The notes beneath the pieces are model-generated. The model was not told where the DNA came from. It made no database searches and saw only the letters and a list, made by a program, of their open reading frames with translations. A DNA stretch of 64,000 nucleotides from Curtobacterium flaccumfaciens (lineage in GTDB: Bacteria > Actinomycetota > Actinomycetes > Actinomycetales > Microbacteriaceae), in the NCBI GenBank assembly GCA_029689965.1, contig CP121450.1, forward strand, positions 2,170,001 through 2,234,000. The letters are read 5' to 3'. Numbering within the stretch: position 1 is the first letter of the stretch; the number at the start of each line of letters is the position of its first letter. Made by a program: the position numbers and the translations under genes. Of this stretch, positions 29,308 through 41,161 are shown piece by piece.

Positions 29308-30721
29308 ATGAACGACATCCTCGATCCGCTCATCCTGTCGCGGTGGCAGTTCGGTCTGACGACGATCTACCACTTCCTCTTCGTCCCGCTGACGATCGGC
29401 ATGGCCGTCGTCGTGGCGGTGTTCCAGACGGCCTGGTACCGGACGGGTCGTGCCCACTACCTGCAGCTGACCCGGTTCTTCGGTCGCATCTTCCTGATCA
29501 ACTTCGCGATGGGCGTGGTGACGGGCATCGTGCAGGAGTTCCAGTTCGGGATGAACTGGTCGAACTACTCCCGGTTCGTCGGTGACGTGTTCGGCGCACC
29601 GCTCGCGCTCGAGGGCATCCTCGCCTTCTTCTTCGAGGCGGCGTTCATCGGGATCTGGATCTTCGGGTGGGACCGCCTGCCGAAGGGGCTGCACCTCGCG
29701 AGCATGTGGTGCGTGAGCGCGGGCACGATCATGTCGGCGTACTTCATCATCGCCGCGAACGCGTTCATGCAGCACCCGGTGGGCTTCTCCATGAACGAGG
29801 CCAAGGGGCGCGCCGAGCTCACGGACATCTGGGCCGTGCTCGGCAACAAGGTCGCGCTGGCGGCGTTCCCGCACACGCTGTTCGCCTGCTTCATGGTCGC
29901 GGCCGCCGTGATCATCGCGGTCGCCGCGTACCACCTGGCGCGCAACCAGAACCTCGAGACGATGATGCCGGCGCTGAAGTTCGGCATGTGGACGATGCTC
30001 GCGGCGGGGGCGCTGACGGTGCTCACCGGCGACCAGCTCGGGCTCACCATGGTCGACACGCAGCCGATGAAGATGGCTGCGGCCGAGGCGTTGTACAACA
30101 CCGCGACCGGCAAGGACGCCTCGTTCTCGATCTTCACGCTCGGGACGCCGGACGGGGTGCACGAGCTGTTCTCGATCCGGGTGCCGTACCTGCTGTCGTT
30201 CCTGTCGACGCACACCTTCAACGGCACGGTCGAGGGCATCAACGACCTGCAGGCGCAGTACTCGCAGCTTCTACGGCCCCGGCGACTACAAGCCGATCAT
30301 CTGGGTGACCTACTGGTCGTTCCGCTGGATGATCGCCCTCGGTGTCGGCGCGGTGCTGGTGTCCCTCGTCGGGCTCTGGCTGACCCGGAAGGGCCGGTTC
30401 CCGACCAAGCGCTGGATCTGGCGCATCGCCACGTGGACCGTCCCGCTGCCGATGGCCGCGATGATCGTCGGCTGGATCTTCACCGAGATGGGCCGCCAAC
30501 CCTGGCTCGTGTTCGGGTTGCTCAAGACGAGCGACGGCGTCTCCCCGAACGTGACCGGGATCGAGGTCCTCATCTCGCTGGTCGTGTTCACCCTCATCTA
30601 CGGCAGCCTGGCGGTCGTCGAGTTCCGGCTGATCAAGAAGGTGGCACAGGAGGGCCCCGCCGCCCCGGCGGAGGTCGACGAGGAGACCGGCGAGGTCAAG
30701 CACGAAGTGACGGTCTACTAG
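29308..30721 (+). CDS. cydA: Cytochrome bd ubiquinol/menaquinol oxidase subunit I (one frameshift)
   Basis: Haem b558/b595/d-bearing subunit that oxidises quinol and reduces oxygen with high affinity. Features are LSRWQFGLTTIYHFLFVPLTIG (with a haem-ligand His), EFQFGMNWSNYSRFVGDVFG, the quinol-binding Lys/Glu region before GDQLGL, and GRQPWLVFGLLKTSDGVSP. One base is extra near 30268 (CAGCTTCTACGG, expected CAGCTCTACGG or CAGTTCTACGG), after which GPGDYKPI continues. Restored length 470 residues: the short Q-loop type usual in actinobacteria. ATG 29308; the tail is acidic. First of four genes with cydB, cydD and cydC. Confidence 0.96.
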
Positions 30722-30739
30722 AAATGGAAACTGCCTGAG

Positions 30740-31743
30740 ATGGACCTGCCCGTTCTCTGGTTCGCGATCGTCGGCGTGTTCTTCGTCGGCTACTTCGTCC
30801 TCGACGGCTTCGACTTCGGCGTCGGCATGTCGCTGCCGTTCCTCGGCAAGGACGACACCGACCGTCGCGTGCTCATCAACACGATCGGCCCCGTGTGGGA
30901 CCTCAACGAGACCTGGGTCATCGTCGCGGGCGCCTGCCTGTTCGCGGCGTTCCCGGAGTGGTACGCCACGATGTTCTCCGGGTTCTACCTCGCGCTGCTG
31001 CTCATCCTCGCGGCGCTGATCGCCCGCGGCGTCTCGTTCGAGTACCGGCACCAGAACAAGCACCGCGAGTGGAAGCGCCGCTTCGACCTGATGATCATCG
31101 TCGGCAGCGCCGTGCCGTCGTTCCTCTGGGGCGTCGCGTTCGGCAACGTCGTGCGGGGCATCCCGATGGACTCCGGGCACAACTACACCGGCACGCTGTT
31201 CGACCTGCTCAACCCGTTCGCACTGCTCGCCGGTCTGGCGACGCTGCTCGTGTTCTTCACGCACGGCGTGGTGTTCGTCGCGCTGAAGACCGAGGGTGAC
31301 ATCCGCGTCCGCGCCAAGCGCCTCGCGACCCGGGCGGGCATCGTGACGATCGTCGTCGGTGCCGCGTTCCTGGTGTGGATGGCGTTCGTCCGGGCCACCC
31401 CGACGTCGCTGGTCCTGTCCGTGGTCGCCGCGCTCGCACTCGTCCTCGCGGTGCTCTGCAACGCCTGGGCAAGGAGGGCCGGGCCTTCACGCTCATGGCC
31501 GTCACGATCGCGGCGATCGTCCTGGCGATGTTCACGGCGATCTTCCCGGACGTCATGCCCGCGACGAACGACCCGGCGAACAGCCTGAACGTCTACAACG
31601 CGTCGAGTGGTTCGTACACGCTCGGGGTGATGAGCTGGGTGGCGTTGATCTTCGTGCCCCTCGTGTTCGCCTACCAGGCCTGGACCTACTGGATCTTCCG
31701 CAAGCGCGTCTCGCGGGCCCAGGTCACCCAGGCCGCGCACTAG
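30740..31743 (+). CDS. cydB: Cytochrome bd oxidase subunit II (one frameshift)
   Basis: Structural membrane partner of CydA. MDLPVLWFAIVGVFFVGYFV opens the first helix; LDGFDFGVGMSLPFLGK and the conserved TIGPVWDLNETWVIVAG follow, then about seven more helices. One G is missing near 31467 (TGGGCAAGG, expected TGGGGCAAGG); GRAFTLMAVTIAAIVLAMF then completes the C terminus. Restored length 334 residues. The start is 18 bases after cydA and the stop 9 bases before cydD. Confidence 0.95.
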
Positions 31744-31752
31744 GCGGCGACG

Positions 31753-33401
31753 GTGAAGCCGCTCGATCCGCGTCTCCTGCGGCTGTCGCGGACGGCACGC
31801 GGCTTCATCGTCGCGGCCGCCGGCACCGGCGTCCTCCGCACGCTCGCGACCATCGCGATCGCGTGGGGGATCGCCGCCGCCGTGACCCTCGGGGTGGACG
31901 CCGTCCAGGACGGGAGCGTCCCTGCCGCGTTCACCCCCGCGCTCGCCCTGCTCGCCGCCGCGTTCGTGGCGCGTGCCGTCGCCGCGTGGGCGACGGACGA
32001 CCTCGCCGCGCGTGCCGCTGCCAAGGTCAAGAGCGAGCTGCGGGCGACCGTGCTCGCCCGGGCCGCCGAGCGTGGGCCGTCGTGGCTCGCGGAACGGTCG
32101 AGTGCGGGCTTCGCCACGACGCTGGGCCCCGGGCTCGACGCGCTCGACGCCTACTTCGGGCGGTACCTGCCGCAGCTCGCCCTCACCGCCATCGCGACGC
32201 CGATGCTCCTCGTGGCGATCGGCCTCGGCGACCTGACGAGCGGGATCGTCATCCTGTGCGCACTGCCGGTCATCCCGGTCTTCATGATCCTGATCGGCCT
32301 CGCGACGCAGGCGCTCCAACGGAAGCAGTCGGACGCGCTCGCGAAGCTCGGCGGCGCCTTCACCGAGGCGGTCGAGGGGCTCGCGACGCTCAAGGTCTTC
32401 GGTCGTGCGCGTCGCCAGGTCGGCCGGATCGGGGCGGTCACCGACGAGTACCGGAAGGGCACGCTCGGGGTGCTCCGGCTGTCGTTCGTGAGCGGCTTCG
32501 CCCTCGAGCTCGCGGCAAGCCTGTCGGTGGCGCTCGTCGCGGTGTCGATCGGCATCCGCCTGGTCGACGGCTCGCTCGGTCTCGGCGCCGCGATGTTCGT
32601 GCTCGTCCTCGCCCCGGAGGCCTTCGCCCCGATCCGGCAGGTCGGCGCCGACTTCCACGCCGCCCAGGACGGCGTCGAGGCCTCGACCGCCGTGCTCGAC
32701 GTCCTCGACGACACGACGCCGGCCCCGGCAGGCCCGGCTGCGGCACCCGCCTCGACGGACCTGGTGCTCGACGGGCTGACCGTCCGTCGACCGGACGTCG
32801 TGATCGGCCCGCTCGACCTCCGTGCCGGTCCCGGGACGATCGTCGTCCTCGCCGGCCCGAGCGGGTCCGGCAAGTCCAGCCTGATCGCCGCGATCCGGGG
32901 AGTCCTGGGCCACGACGGCACCGTCACGATCCCCGGCTGTGACGGCACCACGCCCGCCGAGCGCACCACTTGGGCCGACCAGCGCCCCGCCTCGTGCGCG
33001 GCACGATCGCCGAGAACGTCGCGCTCAGCGCGACCCCGGACGACCGCGACGTGCGGACCGCACTCGGTGCGGCGGGGCTGGGACTCGACCCGCGCCTCCC
33101 GGTCGGATCCGGCGGCAGCGGCCTGTCCGGCGGCCAGGCGCAGCGCGTCGCGGTCGCCCGCGCCCTCTACCGCGTCCAGCGGCAGGCGACCCCGTTGGTG
33201 CTGCTCGACGAGCCGACGTCGGCACTCGACGCCGACGCCGAGGCGCACGTCGTCGACACGCTCCGGCGGCTCGCCGCCGGGGGCGCGGTCGTCGTGGTCG
33301 CGAGCCACCGCCCAGCGGTGGTCGCTGCCGCCGACGTCCGGGTGGACGTCCGGTCGGGCGGTTCGGTGACGGTCACCCAGGCGGAAGGAGCGCGGGCATG
33401 A
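31753..33401 (+). CDS. cydD: CydD: thiol-reductant ABC exporter subunit (one frameshift)
   Basis: Half-transporter that with CydC exports glutathione/cysteine-type reductants or supplies haem, needed for cytochrome bd assembly. The membrane domain of six helices is followed by the ATPase: LVVLAGPSGSGKSSLIA-type Walker A, signature GLSGGQAQRVAVARAL and Walker B LVLLDEPTSALD. One C is missing near 32988 (CGCCCCGCC, expected five C), restoring RPRLVRGTIAENVAL. Length 549 residues. GTG 31753 has GGCGGCGACG upstream but no strong ribosome site. The stop overlaps the cydC ATG (ATGA). Confidence 0.93.
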
Positions 33402-35099
33402 GCCGGGAGGCACGACACGCGTCGGTCCTTCGGCTCGCCATGCCGCACGGGGCCGGTTGGGCAGGGCCGTCGCGGCCGGGGCGCTCAGTGCGGTCTGCGC
33501 GGTCGCCCTGCTCGCCGCGAGCGGCTACCTCATCACGCGTGCGGCGGAGCACCCGCCGATCCTGTACCTGACGCTCGTGATGGTCGGCGTGCGGGCGTTC
33601 GCGCTCGGGCGTGCGGCCCTGCGCTACGTCGACCGGCTCGCCGGGCACGACGCCTCGTTCCGGCAGCTGGCGGTCGTGCGGACGGAGATGTACCGGCGGC
33701 TGTCGTCGGTCGCACCGGCCGGGCTCGGGTCCACCGGGCGCGGGGACCTGCTGACCCGGCTCGTCACCGACACCGACCGGCTGCAGGACCTGCCGATCCG
33801 GGTGGTCGGCCCCTCGTGTCCGCCGGCGTCGTGGCGGTGCTCTCCGTCGTGGCGGTCGCGTTCGTGTCGGTACCCGCGGCGCTCGTGCTGCTCCTCGCCC
33901 TCGCCGTGGCCGCGCTGCTCGGGTCGGTCGTCACGCTGTCGATCGCGAAGCGCTCCGACGAGCAGACCGCCGCCGAACGCGGACGCGTCGCGGACCTCGT
34001 GCTCGACACCGTGCGGACGCTCGACGTGTTCGCCGCCTACGGCACGCTCGACGAACGGCTCGCCCACATCGCCCGGCTCGACGCCCGCGCGACCACCGCG
34101 GTCCGTCGTCGCGGCACGGTGGAGTCGCTCGTCGGGGCGCTCGTCGGGCTCGTCGGCGGCGGGGCCGTCATCGGGATCCTCGCCGTCGGCGCGCCCGCGG
34201 TCGTGTCGGGGGCGCTCGACGGGCCGCTCTGGGCACTCGCGGTGTTCGTGCCGCTCGCCCTGTTCGAGGTCGTCGGCGGGGTCCCGCTCGCAGTGCTGAC
34301 GCTCCGGCGGGTGCGCGCGGCGGCGGACCGGGTCGAGCGGGTCGTCCCGGCGTCGGTCCCTGTCGGGATCGTGCCGGAGCCGGACGCGCCCGCCGACGAG
34401 GTCTCGCTCGTGGTCGACGGACCCGTGGCGGTTTCCCTGCGTGACGTCTCGGTGCGGTGGCCCGGGGCTGCGACGGACGCCGTCGACGGGGTCTCGCTCG
34501 ACCTCCGTCCCGGCGAGGTCGTCGTGCTGCAGGGGCCCAGCGGCGCCGGCAAGTCGAGCCTCGTGGACGCCCTGGTCCGGTTCGTGGACCACCGGGGCTC
34601 GTACACGCTCGACGGGGTCGAGGCGAAGGACATGCACCCGGACGCCGTCCGGGCCCGCATCGGCCTCATCGAGCAGGACCCGTTCGTGTTCGACCAGTCC
34701 GTGCGGCAGAACCTGCTCTTCGCCCGCGAGACCGCGACCGACGACGAGCTGCTCGTCGTGCTCGACCGGGTCGGCCTGGGCTCGTGGGTCGAGCGGCGCG
34801 GCGGGCTCGACGCCGGCGTGGGAGAGCGCGGCCGTCTGGTCTCCGGCGGGCAGGCGCACCGGCTCGCCCTCGCCCGGGCGCTGCTGCACGCGTTCCCGGT
34901 GCTCGTGCTCGACGAGCCGACCGCCGACATCGACCCGGACCTCGGCGACGCCGTGCTGCGGGACCTCGTCGGGGCCGCGCGCCGGAGCGGTCGCACGGTC
35001 GTGATCGTGTCCCACGTGCCGGTGCCGGCCGACCTCGTCGACCGCACCCTGCGGATGCGCGACGGACGGCTTGCCGGGTCGGACGCCGTCGCCGGGTGA
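33398..35099 (+). CDS. cydC: CydC: thiol-reductant ABC exporter subunit (two frameshifts)
   Basis: Second half of the CydDC exporter. The membrane part reads ALSAVCAVALLAASGYLITRAA, then YVDRLAGHDASFRQLAVVR, typical of CydC. The ATPase has Walker A QGPSGAGKSSLVDALV, Q-loop LIEQDPFVFDQSVRQNLLF, signature LVSGGQAHRLALARALL (GGQ kept) and Walker B VLVLDEPTADID. Bases are missing near 33458 (TTGGGCAGG, expected four G) and near 33812 (GGCCCCTCG, expected five C). Restored length 567 residues. Last gene of the cyd operon; a 240-base repeat-containing gap follows. Confidence 0.93.
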
Positions 35100-35124
35100 G
35101 CGACGCGTGCGCGGGTCGTGTGCC

Positions 35125-35196
35125 GCGCGAGTCTCGGTGTACGCGACAAGTCGTGCGCTGTGGGACGCGAGACGTGTCGCGCAGGGCGAGTCTCGG
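35125..35196. repeat. CGCGAGTCTCGG repeat, two copies, upstream of leuS
   Basis: GCGAGTCTCGG occurs at about 35128 and 35186, with an inverted GCGAGAC between them. Related elements occur at 42230-42299 and 47297-47364. Confidence 0.65.
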
Positions 35197-35257
35197 CGGC
35201 CGCGTGCGTGGGGACCCGGCCACCCGCGCGACGCACGCGCGCGGGACGGCGCTGGAC

Positions 35258-35279
35258 GTGCCTCCAGGCCCGGTAATCT
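35258..35279 (+). promoter_or_regulatory. leuS: Candidate leuS promoter with a repeat half-site
   Basis: GTGCCTCCAGGCC (35258-35270), one arm of the intergenic palindrome family, stands 3 bases before TAATCT (35274-35279), a good -10. A second degenerate arm, GTGCCTCCCAGACCG, lies at about 35313, within the leader. Confidence 0.45.
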
Positions 35280-35339
35280 TGGACACCGGAACGCGCCCGA
35301 CGGGCGTGAGCCGTGCCTCCCAGACCGATTGAGAGTTCC

Positions 35340-37887
35340 GTGACCACCGAGCAGCACCCCGAGGACCCGAACGCCTACGACTTCCGTCGTCTGCAGGAGA
35401 AGTGGCAGCCGCGCTGGGAGGAGCTCGGGCTCTTCACGACCGACCTCGACGACACGCGTCCGCGGAAGTACATCCTCGAGATGTTCCCGTACCCGTCCGG
35501 CGACCTGCACATGGGGCACGCCGAGAACTGGGCACTCGGCGACTTCGTGGCGCGGTACTGGCGGCAGCAGGGCTTCAACGTGCTGCACCCGATCGGCTGG
35601 GACTCGTTCGGGCTGCCCGCCGAGAACGCGGCGATCAAGCGCGGGGTGGATCCGAAGGACTGGACCTACGCGAACATCGAGCAGCAGAAGGCGTCGTTCA
35701 AGCGCTACGCGCCGTCGTTCGACTGGACGACCGAGATCCACACCTCGGACCCCGAGTACTACAAGTGGAACCAGTGGCTGTTCCTCAAGATGTACGAGAA
35801 GGGGCTGGCGTACCGGAAGGACAGCTGGGTCAACTGGGACCCGGTGGACCAGACCGTGCTCGCGAACGAGCAGGTGCTGCCCGACGGGACCTCGGATCGT
35901 TCCGGTGCCGTCGTCGTCAAGAAGAAGCTGACGCAGTGGTACTTCAAGATCACGGAGTACGCGGACCGGTTGCTCGACGACCTCAACCAGCTCGAGGGTC
36001 GCTGGCCGGCGAAGGTCATCGCGCAGCAGCGGAACTGGATCGGCCGGTCGGTCGGCGCAGACGTCGACTTCGTGATCGAGGGGCGCGACGAGCCCGTCAC
36101 GGTCTTCACCACGCGCCCGGACACGATCCACGGGGTCACGTTCCTGGTCGTGGCGCCGGACTCGGACCTGGCGGCTGATCTCGTTTCGTCGGCATCGTCG
36201 TCGGTGCGCTCCGCGTTCTCCGACTACTTGGTGGCCACCCAGAAGACCTCCGAGATCGACCGGCAGAACGCCGACCGCCCGAAGACCGGCGTGCCGCTCG
36301 GCCGCTTCGCGATCCACCCGCTGACGGGGGAGCGGCTGCCGATCTGGGCCGCCGACTACGTGCTCGCCGACTACGGTCACGGTGCCGTGATGGCCGTGCC
36401 GGCGCACGACCAGCGCGACCTCGACTTCGCGCGCCGGTTCGACCTGCCGGTCCGCGTCGTCGTCGACACGAACGCTGCGGTGACGGGGGCGATCCCGGTT
36501 CTCTCGCCTGGCATGTCGCTGGCCGACCTGCCGGCGCTCGACCCGGTCTCGACCGGTGAAGCGCTGACGGGGCAGGGACGGATGATCAACTCCGGCCCGC
36601 TCGACGGCATGTCGAAGCAGCACGCGATCAGTGCGGCGATCCGCCTGCTCGAGGAGCGCGGCACCGGGCGTGCCGCGAAGACCTACCGCCTGCGCGACTG
36701 GCTCATCTCGCGTCAGCGGTTCTGGGGCACCCCGATCCCGATCATCCACGGTGCCGATGGCACCGAGCACCCGGTGCCCTACGACCAGCTGCCGGTGCGC
36801 TTGCCCTCCACCGAGGGGCTCGACCTCAAGCCGAAGGGCACGTCGCCGCTCGGCGGAGCGACCGACTGGGTGAACGTGCCGAACCCCGTCGACGGCACCC
36901 CGGCGCTGCGCGACACCGACACGATGGACACGTTCGTCGACTCGTCGTGGTACTTCCTGCGCTTCCTGGCCGCGAACGACGACACGCAGGCGTTCGATCC
37001 GGCGATCGCCCGCAAGTGGGCGCCCGTCGACCAGTACATCGGCGGCATCGAGCACGCGATCCTGCACCTGCTGTACGCCCGGTTCGTGACGAAGGTGCTC
37101 TTCGACCTCGGGTACCTCGACTTCACCGAGCCGTTCTCGGCGCTGCTCAACCAGGGCATGGTGCTGTCCGGTGGCTCGAAGATGTCGAAGTCGAAGGGCG
37201 GCGTCTCGCTCGGCGACGAGCTCGACGCGAACGGCGTGGACGCGATCCGTCTGGTGATGGGCTTCGCCGGGCCGCCCGAGGACGACATCAACTGGGAGGA
37301 CGTCTCGCCGTCCGCCTCGGCCCGGTTCCTGGCGCGCGCCTACCGACTGGCGCTCGACGTCACGTCCTCGAAGGACGCCGTCTGGCCGACGGTGACCGGG
37401 CCCTTCGCCAGGTCACCCACCGGTTCCTGGCCGATGCGCCCGGGATGATGGAGTCGTTCAAGTTCAACGTCGTGATCGCGCGGCTGATGGACCTGGTGAA
37501 CGTCACCCGCAAGGCGATCGACAGCGGGCCCGGTGCCGGCGATCCCGCTGTCCGCGAGGCCGTCGAGACGATCGCCCTCGCCCTGAGCGTCTTCGCGCCG
37601 TACACGGGTGAGGAGATGTGGGAGAAGCTGGGTACGAGGCCACCGTCGCCACGTACGGCTGGCGGAAGGCCGACCCGACGCTGCTCGTGCAGGACACCCT
37701 GACGGCGGTCGTGCAGGTCAACGGCAAGGTGCGGGACTCGTTCGAGGTGTCGAAGTCGATCGAGCCGTCGGAGCTCGAGTCGCTCGCGCGGGCGTCGGCG
37801 AACGTGCAGCGGTACATCGGGGAGCGCGAGATCGTGAAGGTCATCGTGCGGGCACCGAAGCTCGTGAACATCGCGATCAAGGGCTAG
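35340..37887 (+). CDS. leuS: Leucyl-tRNA synthetase (two frameshifts)
   Basis: Charges tRNA-Leu. Class I motifs are [16 protein letters not shown] (HIGH-type) and [17 protein letters not shown] (KMSKS). The editing domain includes [17 protein letters not shown] and the zinc-less insertion typical of bacteria. After [10 protein letters not shown] the anticodon-binding domain needs one base near 37408 (GGGCCCTTCG, expected four C) and one near 37635 (CTGGGTACG), giving the end [13 protein letters not shown]. Restored length is 849 residues, usual for actinobacteria. GTG 35340 is chosen because it starts [15 protein letters not shown]; the candidate promoter lies 60 bases upstream. No T-box-like structure is visible. 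Confidence 0.96.
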
Positions 37888-37990
37888 TCGCACTCCCTCG
37901 TCACGTCGTCGTTCCTCCTCCACCGTGCCTCGGCCTGGGCCGTCGTCCACAGGTGGTCGTTGCGGGGCCCGGCCGGGTGGTCGGGCTCCG

Positions 37991-37996
37991 TAGCGT
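37991..37996 (+). promoter_or_regulatory. comEA: -10 hexamer TAGCGT for comEA
   Basis: TAGCGT is 6 bases from ATG 38003, a leaderless arrangement. Confidence 0.45.
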
Positions 37997-38002
37997 TCGG
38001 GG

Positions 38003-38779
38003 ATGCCTTCGTCATCCGATCCTGATCCGCTTCCGTCGTCCGCCGGTCCGGCGACGGAAGCGTCGTCACGGCTCGCTGCCCTGGCGTTGTCCCCGCGGGC
38101 TTCGGTGCTGCTCGCGGCGGTGGTCGTCGTGGTGGCGGTGGTCGTGGTGCTGCTCGGGCCGCGGTCGGGCGGCAGCGGCGGTGGTGTCGGCGGCGTGAGC
38201 GTCACGGCGGCGCCGTCCGTGGTCGCGCCGTCCGCGGTCTCCTCCGGGGGTTCGTCGTCCGCGGATCCGTCGTCGGCGGTGGCGTCTCCTGCCGGTGGGG
38301 GCTCGTCGAGTGGGGTGATCGTCCACGTCGCCGGAGCCGTGGGGCGTCCGGGCGTCGTGACGCTGGCCACGGGGGCTCGCGTGTCCGACGCGATCGAGCG
38401 GGCTGGCGGGGCCGGTGACGATGCCGACCTCGCGCGGCTCAACCTCGCACGGGTGCTCGAGGACGGTGAGCGGCTGTACGTGCCGAAGGTGGGGGAGACG
38501 GACATCCCGGCGGCGCTCGGCGATGTGACCGTGGGCGCTCCTGCTCGGTCCGGCGACCACACCGACGGCGCCACCGACGCTACCGGCGCCGTCATCGACC
38601 TCAACTCGGCCGATCAGGCTGCACTCGAGACGCTGCCCGGCATCGGTCCAGGGCTCGCGGGTCGGATCCTGGCGTGGCGGGACGAGCACGGGCGGTTCAG
38701 TGCGGTGGAGGATCTGCTCGACGTGAGCGGCATCGGCGACGGCAGGTTCGCCGACCTGCGCGACCGGGTCACGGTCTGA
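38003..38779 (+). CDS. comEA: ComEA: DNA-binding competence protein
   Basis: Membrane-anchored receptor that binds double-stranded DNA outside the cell for uptake through ComEC. Intact, 258 residues: a cytoplasmic start, one helix (ASVLLAAVVVVVAVVVVLL), a Ser/Gly/Ala-rich stalk, an SLBB domain (VIVHVAGAVGRPGVVTLA, SDAIERAGGAGDDADL) and a C-terminal helix-hairpin-helix pair (IDLNSADQAALETLPGIGPG, then ILAWRDEHGRF). comEC follows 14 bases later. These genes are conserved in Microbacteriaceae, although natural transformation is rarely shown there. Confidence 0.94.
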   Translation: MPSSSDPDPLPSSAGPATEASSRLAALALSPRASVLLAAVVVVVAVVVVLLGPRSGGSGGGVGGVSVTAAPSVVAPSAVSSGGSSSADPSSAVASPAGGGSSSGVIVHVAGAVGRPGVVTLATGARVSDAIERAGGAGDDADLARLNLARVLEDGERLYVPKVGETDIPAALGDVTVGAPARSGDHTDGATDATGAVIDLNSADQAALETLPGIGPGLAGRILAWRDEHGRFSAVEDLLDVSGIGDGRFADLRDRVTV

Positions 38780-38793
38780 CGAGGGCCGCGAGC

Positions 38794-41152
38794 ATGGGCG
38801 TGGACCTCGCACCCGGCGTGCGCGACCTGCGGGTCGTCGTCCCCGTGGTGGCTGCCTGGGTCAGTGCAGCGGTGCTGGTCGGGGCGCCCGGGAGCGCCGG
38901 GTGGGTGGCCCCCGTCGCAGGGATCGTCGTCTGCGGCGGCCTGGGCGTGATCGGGTTCGTCCGCGGCGGACGTCCCGGATGGTCGCCGGGCTGGGGTTCC
39001 TGGTGGCGATCGTGTCGTTCTGCGCGGTGGTCGCGGTCTCGGTGACGGTCGGGAGGTGCGCCGGAGTCCGGAGCCGTTCGTCCGCACCGGAGTGGGCGCC
39101 GGCACCGGCACCGGTCTCGGCGTCGGTGCGGTCGAGGTCGAGATCGTGCTCCGCCGGGACCTCGCGCCCGGTGACCGGTCGGTCGTCGGCACGCTCGAGC
39201 GCGTCGGGACCGTCGAGGGGCTCCGGGTACCGGTCCGTGCCGTGCCGTCGAACCCGGAGGCCGGCGAGGCCCTCTCCGCTGGGACACGCCTCCGCTCGTC
39301 CGCGTCACTCGAACCGGACGAACCGGGCGGCGGGACGTCCTTCGTCGCGTTCCTCCGGGGAAGGCCGTCACCGAGCCGCCGACGGGACTCCTCGCGATCA
39401 CCGATCGGGTACGGCAGGCGTTCGTGTCCGTGACGGCCACCCTGCCGGAACCGGGCGGACCGCTCCTGCGCGGGCTGGCGATCGGGGACCGGAGTGGACT
39501 CGATCCGGCGACCGAGGCCGCGATGGAGACCTCCGCCCTGACGCACCTCACCGCGGTCTCCGGCGCGAACTGCGCCGTGATCGTCGGGCTCGTCGTCGTC
39601 CTCGGGCGTGCCGTCGGCCTGCCCAGAGCCGCACGCGCAGCGGCGGCGGTCGGGCTCCTGCTCGCGTTCGTCGTGCTGGTCCGTCCCGACCCGTCCATCG
39701 TGCGCGCGACCGTGATGGCGATCGTCGTCCTGGTCGTCCACCTGGCCGGACGGCCCGTGCGCGGCGTCCCGCTCATCGCGCTCGCGGCGTTCGGCATGCT
39801 CGTCGTCGATCCCTGGTACGCGCGATCGTTCTCCTTCGCGCTGTCGGTCCTGGCCACGAGCGGAATCGTGGTGCTCGGCCCACCGCTCACGCAACTGTTC
39901 GCCCGGCGGATGTGGACGCCGGTGGCCGCTGTGGTCGCGATCCCGATCGCAGCGCAGCTCGCGTGCTGGCCGGTCACGATACCGCTGTCCGCAGCTCTTC
40001 CCACGTACTCGGTTCCGGCGAACCTCCTCGCCGAGCCGCTCGCGCCGATCGTGACGGTCGTCGGCCTCGCCGCCTGTCTGACAGCGCCGGTGTGGCCGTT
40101 CGGCGGAACGGTGTTCGCCGGGATCGCCTGGGTCCCGGCGAGCGCGATCGGCGGGATCGCACACGGCGCGGCCGCGCTGCCGTTCGCCTCGGCGCCGTGG
40201 CCGGGCGGGCTCACCGGTGTGCTCGCAGCGGCTGTCGTCAGCGCGTGCCTCGCGGCGGCCGTGCTCGCACCAGGCCCGCTCAGGCTCCGGCTGCTCCTGC
40301 TCGCGGGGACCGTGGCGGTCGTCGGCGTCACGGCGGTCGCGCTGCCGAGGCTCGTGGTGCGCGCCGAGTTGCCAGCGGACTGGTCGGTGGCCGCGTGCGA
40401 CGTCGGTCAGGGCGACGCGGTCCTCGTCCGCGCAGGGACCGGAGTCGCCCTGGTGGACACGGGGACGATGCCGAACGGCTCGGCGCGTGTCTGGTCCTGC
40501 TCGGCATCGACCGGATCGACCTGCTCGTGCTGACGCACTTCGACCGCGACCACGTCGGTGCCGTGGACGCCGTGACGGATCGTGTGGCGACCGCGCTCGT
40601 CGGTCCCACCGGCCGACCCGAGGACGAACGGGTCCTGCGGTCCCTGGAGGAAGCAGGGGTCGACGTGCGCCGAGCCGACGAGACCACCTCCGGCTCGCTC
40701 GGTCCGCTCCGCTGGCGCGTGCTGTGGCCCCGTGCCGGCGGGCGGGACGCCGGCAACGACGCGAGCCTCGTGCTCCGGACGGAGCCCGGCCCCGGCTGCG
40801 AGGCGTGCGTCTCGGGACTCTTCCTCGGAGACCTGGGCGAGTCCGCGCAGCGACGGCTCCGAGCGGCTCTCCCCGGTGGAGCGGCACCGGTCGAGGTCGT
40901 GAAGGTCGCGCACCATGGTTCGGCGGACCAGGACCCGGTGCTCTACCGGGAGACCGCGGCGGCGGTGGGGCTGATCGGTGTCGGCGCCGGGAACACGTAC
41001 GGACACCCGACGGGTTCGGCCCTGGCGATGCTCGCGGCTGCGGGCACGACGGTGTACCGGACCGACCTCCACGGAACGGCGGTCGTGGGGCGCGACGGAC
41101 CAGGCTCCTTGCGGGTGTGGACGGAGCGTTCGGCGTCGGCGGTCGCCCGTAG
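38794..41152 (+). CDS. comEC: ComEC: DNA-uptake channel/nuclease (five frameshifts)
   Basis: Polytopic protein that draws single-stranded DNA through the membrane. Domain order is an N-terminal helical part with OB-like soluble region (DUF4131, to about 39350), the Competence helices (ALTHLTAVSGANCAVIVGL, then SIVRATVMAIVVL) and a C-terminal metallo-beta-lactamase-like domain with LLVLTHFDRDHVGAV and VKVAHHGSADQDP. Lost bases are near 38985, 39055 (GTCGGGAGG), 39357, 40472 (ACGGGGACGATG) and once more between 41120 and 41148, needed to reach the stop TAG 41150. Restored length about 787 residues. The exact C terminus is uncertain. Five shifts in 2.4 kb is the highest density here together with the aminotransferase. 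Confidence 0.88.
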
Positions 41153-41155
41153 GAT
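41150..41155 (+). promoter_or_regulatory. holA: -10 hexamer TAGGAT for holA, shared with the comEC stop
   Basis: TAGGAT is 6 bases from ATG 41162; its TAG is the inferred stop codon of comEC. Confidence 0.45.
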
Positions 41156-41161
41156 CGAGGC

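Noticed and set aside
35100..35339. T-box riboswitch upstream of leuS
   Set aside because: No T-box sequence or specifier stem is visible; the gap holds repeats and a simple promoter.
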